NCBI GenBank assembly: GCA_014240375.1
Contig: JAAZXB010000008.1
Location: forward strand, 72,430 to 136,429
DNA from: Planctomycetota bacterium
GTDB taxonomy: Bacteria; Planctomycetota; UBA8108; UBA1146
Length of the DNA stretch: 64,000 nucleotides
Direction of reading: 5' to 3'
A program made the position numbers and the translations under genes. The first letter of the stretch is position 1. Each line of letters begins with the position of its first letter. Positions 59,776 through 64,000 of the stretch are shown one piece after another. The notes beneath the pieces were generated by a model that worked only from the letters and a program-made list of their open reading frames with translations, was not told the origin of the DNA and did not search any database.

Positions 59776-61848
59776 TCAGAATGCAACGCGCTTGCGGAAG
59801 CGACTTTCATCGACGGTGATCTTGACGATCCGGCTGCCCACCTCGATCTGGTCGAGCAGCTCCAGCCCTTCCACCACCTGACCAAACACCGTGTAACGAC
59901 CATCGAGGTGGGGAGTCGGGAGGTGAGTGATGAAGATCTGAGAACCTCCGGTGTCATCCCCTGCCTTGGGCATTCCGACAGTACCGCGCCGGTAGGTCCT
60001 GGGATGGATCTCGTCGATCAGGTGCCAGCCCTCGTCTCCCCATCCGTCTCCGCGAGGACCACCACCCTGGGCGACAAAAGAAGGAACGACCCTGTGGAAG
60101 ATTCGACCATCATAAGCGTTGCGACGGATCCCATCGATGAAGGCACTGACATGGCGCGGAGCCGCTGCCAGATCGAGTTCAATCACCATCGTTCCCGACT
60201 CCAGCTGGAGAAAGACCCGCGGAGGACCTTCTCCAGTCAGCTGGCGGGAAGTGATCATCTCGGCGGGAGAACGCCCCGCAAGCGGAGGAGTGGCAATCTT
60301 CAGCACCCTCGCTCCTGCACTCCTGACGGTGCGAAACGGATCCTTGAGTGCCTGACGAGCCAGCAACCCCCCGACATCGGTCTCGGCGAGTTGACCGAGC
60401 AGTTGCACTCGCAACTCCCAGCTCTCGACATCGAGCGATCTCGCCCACATGCTCTTCAGTTGCTGCTGCCACTCTTCGATCTCCCTGCTCGCCGCCAACT
60501 GCGCTGCGGGCATCTTCACCGACACATCTACATCTCTGAGGGCCCGCAGGATCATCCCCTCGACCGCCGGATCCTCGATCGACTCGAGAGCCGAGACTGC
60601 TGCCGCACGTACCCGCCGATCGGGATCGTTCAGGAACTTCTCCAGCGAAGGGAGGCCCACTGCTCCGAGACTTGCAATGGCGGTCGCCGAAGCACTTCGA
60701 ATCGAGACGGAGTCATCCCGACTGAAATCCGCCAGGATCTCCGCGCATCGAATCGGAGTCAGCAGCCCGAGCAGCGATGCAGAGGCAAGTGCCCCGATCG
60801 CCGCGGCTTGAACCGATTCCGATCGCGCAGGATCGAGCGCCCCGAAGATGAAGGGTAGTTCCACTGCAGTCGCTCCGATGCCGAGACTCTCCACCACCAC
60901 CGGAGCGACCAGAGGATGCTGCTCCTGGATCAAGTGCCTCAACAACAGATCTCTGACCTGATCCCCTCGATCCCACTCCAGTTCACGCAGTTTGCCGAGG
61001 GTACGCAACGCCTCGACCCGGGCGGTCCAGGGGCTGGCCCGATCGAGCAGCAGTGCATCGAGGCCATCCACGCACAGGGGGTCGAGCGGCTGTCGACAAC
61101 CCCACGCCGCATAGGTCCGCACCAGTCCCGATGGATGAGTCAGCGCCTGGCGAAGAGGTGCCGAAGTCTCGGCATGATCGATCTTCATCAGGGCATAGGC
61201 GTAGGGCCAGTGCTCCGATGGGCTCTCCTGCTCCAGTCGCCGTGTCAGCAGCGGGATCCCCGCCACCGCTTCGGTTCCATGGCGCCACAACGCCAACGCC
61301 GCCTCCTGGCTGAGTGCATCATCGGTCTCGACTTCGAGAATCTCCATCAATCTCGCCACGGCAACCGGGGCTCGACTCGCCCGGTCATCTTCGAGGAAGA
61401 CGACCCTACCGAGAGCAGTGATGGCCGCCTTGCGAACGGTGGCCGGCCACGGCAAGTCACTCCATTGCAGCAATGAGTCGAGCGCCTGAGGGTCACCCAA
61501 CTGGCCCAGCGAAAATGCGATGGAAGAGAGCACTCGCGGATCTTGTTCGCTGCTTCCCGCCGCGATCAATGCCGCAACGCCCTCCTTGAACCTCGATCTT
61601 CCCGCCACGTCCGCCGCTTTCTGGCGAACTACAGGCGATTTCTTTCTCAGCATCCGCTCGAGGAACACCCGTTCGAGACTGCGCTCATCCTCTGCCTTGT
61701 CGAGGAGTTCGATCGACAGTTTCTCGACTCTATCTCTGGCGGACTCTGCCGAGGTAACTGTCTCCGAGCGCCCCCCTGGCCCCTGACAAGAACCCAGTAG
61801 CCAGGGCAAGAACAACAGGATGGTGAAGATCATCGAATCAAATTTCAT
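59776..61848 (-). CDS. HEAT-repeat lipoprotein with C-terminal cyclophilin domain
   Basis: 690 residues. Lipoprotein signal SMIFTILLFLPWLLGSC (LLGSC lipobox). Residues about 30-520 form HEAT repeats (SSIAFSLGQLGDPQALDSLL, VRKAAITALGRVV, VRTYAAWGCRQP, VRAAAVSALESIEDPAVEGM). The last 160 residues are a cyclophilin-type peptidyl-prolyl isomerase: VIELDLAAAPRHVSAFIDGI, YDGRIFHRVVPSFVAQGGGP, GTVGMPKAGDDTGGSQIFIT, LDGRYTVFGQVVEG. The FHR, Q-GG and F-I-T active-site residues are present. An exported folding factor or scaffold. ATG 61848 has AAGGA nine bases upstream; ATG 61857 overlaps the previous stop. Confidence 0.9.
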   Translation of the reverse strand: MKFDSMIFTILLFLPWLLGSCQGPGGRSETVTSAESARDRVEKLSIELLDKAEDERSLERVFLERMLRKKSPVVRQKAADVAGRSRFKEGVAALIAAGSSEQDPRVLSSIAFSLGQLGDPQALDSLLQWSDLPWPATVRKAAITALGRVVFLEDDRASRAPVAVARLMEILEVETDDALSQEAALALWRHGTEAVAGIPLLTRRLEQESPSEHWPYAYALMKIDHAETSAPLRQALTHPSGLVRTYAAWGCRQPLDPLCVDGLDALLLDRASPWTARVEALRTLGKLRELEWDRGDQVRDLLLRHLIQEQHPLVAPVVVESLGIGATAVELPFIFGALDPARSESVQAAAIGALASASLLGLLTPIRCAEILADFSRDDSVSIRSASATAIASLGAVGLPSLEKFLNDPDRRVRAAAVSALESIEDPAVEGMILRALRDVDVSVKMPAAQLAASREIEEWQQQLKSMWARSLDVESWELRVQLLGQLAETDVGGLLARQALKDPFRTVRSAGARVLKIATPPLAGRSPAEMITSRQLTGEGPPRVFLQLESGTMVIELDLAAAPRHVSAFIDGIRRNAYDGRIFHRVVPSFVAQGGGPRGDGWGDEGWHLIDEIHPRTYRRGTVGMPKAGDDTGGSQIFITHLPTPHLDGRYTVFGQVVEGLELLDQIEVGSRIVKITVDESRFRKRVAF

Positions 61849-61853
61849 CGGGC

Positions 61854-62270
61854 TCATTCCTTCTTGTTGGTCTCGCCTTGACCCCGGAGCAGTTCCTCGA
61901 TCTCTTCTTTCGAGTAGACCACTCCAGTTCCTGATCCTGGACACTCCTCTACCACCTCCTGCCACTCGTCGATCGACGAGAGGTTTTGATGCCAGAAGGG
62001 GAAAGTCTTGCACTGTGGCGGGCGGACTGGATAGACGGTGCAGCCATTGTCCCAGAAGATGCACTCTCGGTTCGGCTTCTCGATCAGACTGAGGTGGCGA
62101 CCGACGGTCCTGACATACTTCTTCTCGAACTCTGTAGGAGTGATCTCGAGAAACTCTGCCATCTCGCGGATGTCATCGCTTCGAACCCATACATATCCTT
62201 CCACCCGGCAGCATTTGCCACACTGCGTGCACTGAAAGGGCAATCCTCCATCCCACCACTTGCCATCCAT
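61854..62270 (-). CDS. YkgJ-type CxxCxxCC cysteine cluster protein
   Basis: 138 residues. Family core: FQCTQCGKCCR near residues 12-22, then CIFW, CTVYPVRPPQCKTFPFW, and VEECPGSGTG. Such proteins are predicted Fe-S or zinc binders of unknown role. ATG at 62270 has AAAGG about eight bases upstream. It ends at the start of the HEAT-cyclophilin gene, so the two share a transcript. Confidence 0.88.
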   Translation of the reverse strand: MDGKWWDGGLPFQCTQCGKCCRVEGYVWVRSDDIREMAEFLEITPTEFEKKYVRTVGRHLSLIEKPNRECIFWDNGCTVYPVRPPQCKTFPFWHQNLSSIDEWQEVVEECPGSGTGVVYSKEEIEELLRGQGETNKKE

Positions 62271-62330
62271 GACACGACCTTTCTGCGAGAAACGGTAACC
62301 CGGAAGCGGACAGGAGGGAATGGTACCGCT

Positions 62331-62387
62331 TCCCGGCGATGCCGACGATTCCCCGGCAATGCCCACGTTCCTGGCAGTGCCCGTGGC
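62331..62387. promoter_or_regulatory. Three imperfect palindromic repeats in a divergent promoter region
   Basis: GGCGATGCC (62335-62343), GGCAATGCC (62355-62363) and GGCAGTGCC (62373-62381) are GGC-N3-GCC palindromes spaced 20 and 18 bases apart with related flanks. Located between the divergent YkgJ and PEGA genes. They look like an array of binding sites. Confidence 0.4.
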
Positions 62388-62429
62388 GGTATTGACGCCG
62401 GCTGGTTACGATCCGTCCGGAGGAAAACC

Positions 62430-62903
62430 ATGTCCCTGATATCCGCCAAGCCGATCGATCGAATCGCCGTCCTGCTGCTGCTCTTCTCCGCTCTTTCCAG
62501 CGTGCCTGGCTGTGTCGATCGATCGCTGTCGATCCGCACCGATCCTGCCGGTGCTCGAGTCTTCATCGATGGGGTCGACGTCGGAGTATCACCGGTCACC
62601 CTGCCCTTCTCTCATTACGGAACGAGAGCGGTGCTGGTCCGGATGGAAGAAGACGATCAACGAGGGGAAAGATCGCTTGCTCCCCAGCATCGTCTGGTCC
62701 ACCTCTCTCCCCCCTGGTATCAAAGATTCCCCATCGACATCGTTTCCGAATTACTGTGGCCAGGGACCATCGAGATCTCTTACGAGGAGCGATTCGTTCT
62801 GCAGGCACAGGATCTCGACGCACTGTCGCAGAAATTTCATGAAACTGCCCGTGAACACGGTGTCATCGGCCCCCTTGAGCCACCGGAAGATGATCAGAGA
62901 TGA
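62430..62903 (+). CDS. PEGA-domain lipoprotein
   Basis: 157 residues. Signal RIAVLLLLFSALSSVPGC with VPGC lipobox, then a PEGA domain: LSIRTDPAGARVFIDGVDVG, VSPVTLPFSHYG. PEGA domains are small beta units of surface proteins. The C-terminal half is helical without a motif. ATG at 62430 has GGAGG six bases upstream. murD begins seven bases after its stop. Confidence 0.87.
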   Translation: MSLISAKPIDRIAVLLLLFSALSSVPGCVDRSLSIRTDPAGARVFIDGVDVGVSPVTLPFSHYGTRAVLVRMEEDDQRGERSLAPQHRLVHLSPPWYQRFPIDIVSELLWPGTIEISYEERFVLQAQDLDALSQKFHETAREHGVIGPLEPPEDDQR

Positions 62904-62910
62904 GCCTGTC

Positions 62911-64000
62911 GTGAGCACGGTAGTGGTGACTGACCTTTCCTTTCAACCGCCAGATCGGGAACCGGATCAACTCGAGGGGTTGAGGGTGCTGGTACTGGGC
63001 CTCGGAAGGCATGGTGGCGGTACCGAACTGGTTCAATTCCTCGCCAGTCGAGGGGCCGAGGTCTCCATCTCGGATCCTGCTTCTCCGGATCAACTTGGTC
63101 CATCGCTCGATCGGATCGAATCGCTGGTGACCGGACCGTTACACATCGGTAAACCCCATCACCCGGACCATCTCGATCGTTGCGACTGGGTGGTGGTAAA
63201 TCCTGCCATTCCCCCTGGCACACCGATCCTCGAACAGATCGCCAGCAGCGACATCTTGCCCGTCACCGAGTTGGGATTGGCACTCTCCTGGTTGCCCAGC
63301 CGACAACTGGCTCTGGTGACCGGAACTCACGGCAAGAGCACCACCTGTCAGCTCGCCAGCCAGATGTTGAACGAGTCGGGCCTGTCAGCGGTGGCCGGCG
63401 GAAATCTCGGCGGAAGTTTGCTCTCTCACCTCGACGATGAAGACCTGGAACAGCGACGACTGGTGGTCGAGGTCTCTTCCTTCCAGGCGCAAAGACTCGC
63501 CCTCCGGGGAGACGCTGCGGCAGTGGTGATGATCACCAATCTGACCGATGATCACCTCGACTGGCATGGAAGCCGCCAGGCCTACCACCAGGCCAAGCTG
63601 AGTCTGCTCGACCACGCGAGTGGGCCAGGCTCGCTGGCGATTCTTCCCGACGATGGCTCCCTCCAACGAGAAGGTGTGAACAAAGCGACGATGGAGATTC
63701 GCTGTCGCGCCGATGGCACCGAGCAGCACTCTCGCCGCGTCGGGGATCAGCTGGTGATCCGGACCCGAGACGAGAAGGCCCTGACGATTCCTTATCGTCC
63801 CACTGCGGCGCTGGAAGGTCCAACCGGACTCGACAATGCGCTTCATTCCGCCACCCTTGCGGCGGCACTAGGGGCCACCGAGGACGGCATCGCCACTGCA
63901 ATCCGCCAGTACCCTGGCCTTCCTCACAGGTACCAGCATGTCGGCGAGTACCGACAGATTCAATTCATCGACGATTCCAAGGCGACCACTCCGGAGGCGG
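62911..64000 (+). CDS. murD: UDP-N-acetylmuramoyl-L-alanine:D-glutamate ligase, cut by the window end
   Basis: 363 codons of an open frame that continues past the window. Rossmann-like N-terminus (LRVLVLGLGRHGGGTELVQF), NPAIPPGTPIL, ATP loop VTGTHGKSTT, VVEVSSFQAQ, ITNLTDDHLDWHG, and GLPHRYQHVGEYRQIQFIDD followed by SKATTP, all typical of MurD (the SKAT motif near the C-terminal domain). Adds D-Glu to UDP-MurNAc-L-Ala in peptidoglycan synthesis in the cytoplasm. Start GTG 62911, seven bases after the PEGA stop. Presence supports a peptidoglycan wall. Confidence 0.92.
   Translation, partial: MSTVVVTDLSFQPPDREPDQLEGLRVLVLGLGRHGGGTELVQFLASRGAEVSISDPASPDQLGPSLDRIESLVTGPLHIGKPHHPDHLDRCDWVVVNPAIPPGTPILEQIASSDILPVTELGLALSWLPSRQLALVTGTHGKSTTCQLASQMLNESGLSAVAGGNLGGSLLSHLDDEDLEQRRLVVEVSSFQAQRLALRGDAAAVVMITNLTDDHLDWHGSRQAYHQAKLSLLDHASGPGSLAILPDDGSLQREGVNKATMEIRCRADGTEQHSRRVGDQLVIRTRDEKALTIPYRPTAALEGPTGLDNALHSATLAAALGATEDGIATAIRQYPGLPHRYQHVGEYRQIQFIDDSKATTPEA

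Noticed and set aside
59698-60858. 386-codon open frame on the plus strand
   Set aside because: Antisense to the HEAT-cyclophilin lipoprotein, product without domain features.

Overview
The window looks like chromosomal DNA of a Planctomycetota-type bacterium. This is an inference from gene content; no rRNA or tRNA gene is present to place it. Pointers are two alpha-alpha-toroid (prenyltransferase/squalene-oxidase-repeat) proteins, many HEAT, PDZ, kelch and carboxypeptidase-regulatory repeat exoproteins, a gamma-proteobacterial-like but divergent type II secretion system (T2SS), sigma-54 regulators joined to an FHA domain, and an archaeal-type (TIGR00300) ornithine cyclodeaminase candidate. 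Genes are dense, often overlap by 1-8 bases, and fairly often start with GTG or TTG. Start sites were chosen by eye from Shine-Dalgarno matches and family length.

Layout. 1-4.5 kb: leftward housekeeping genes (two small membrane proteins, manA, recN, a tRNA-binding-domain protein). 4.6-13 kb: leftward surface or envelope proteins rich in repeats: a small acidic repeat protein, a 780-residue lipoprotein with CxxC, Met/Gly and Lys/Asn segments, a HEAT/PDZ protein, and a 1083-residue protein with about a dozen Cna-B-like domains. 13.1-16.5 kb: an NtrC-type response regulator with its histidine kinase. 16.8-19.3 kb: a toroid protein convergent with the LOR/SDH-type enzyme. 19.3-31.8 kb: a Ser/Thr kinase, an FHA-GAF-sigma-54 activator and a secretin-N-domain protein, overlapping by 4 bases each, directly followed by gspD-E-F-G-H-I-J. 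32.4-37.7 kb: two large kelch lipoproteins around a HEAT membrane protein. 37.7-42.8 kb, opposite strand: gspK-C-L-M. So the T2SS lies in two facing blocks around the kelch island. 43-51 kb, leftward: DUF971 protein, one RND adaptor and two different RND permeases. 51.5-57 kb, rightward: hemF, a second toroid protein, thiS-thiG, a CPBP protease-like membrane protein and a double-XRE/S24-like regulator. 57.4-62.3 kb, leftward: TPR lipoprotein, double GNAT, HEAT-cyclophilin lipoprotein, YkgJ-type cysteine cluster protein. The right edge holds a PEGA lipoprotein and the start of murD.

Most interesting reading. Sequences with the GG-N10-GC spacing of sigma-54 promoters sit upstream of gspD, of the first kelch gene and of gspK, and the kinase/FHA-activator pair lies next to gspD. 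This suggests one local phospho-Ser/Thr to sigma-54 circuit that switches on both T2SS blocks and the kelch lipoproteins between them. The promoter matches are seen in the sequence; the circuit is inference.
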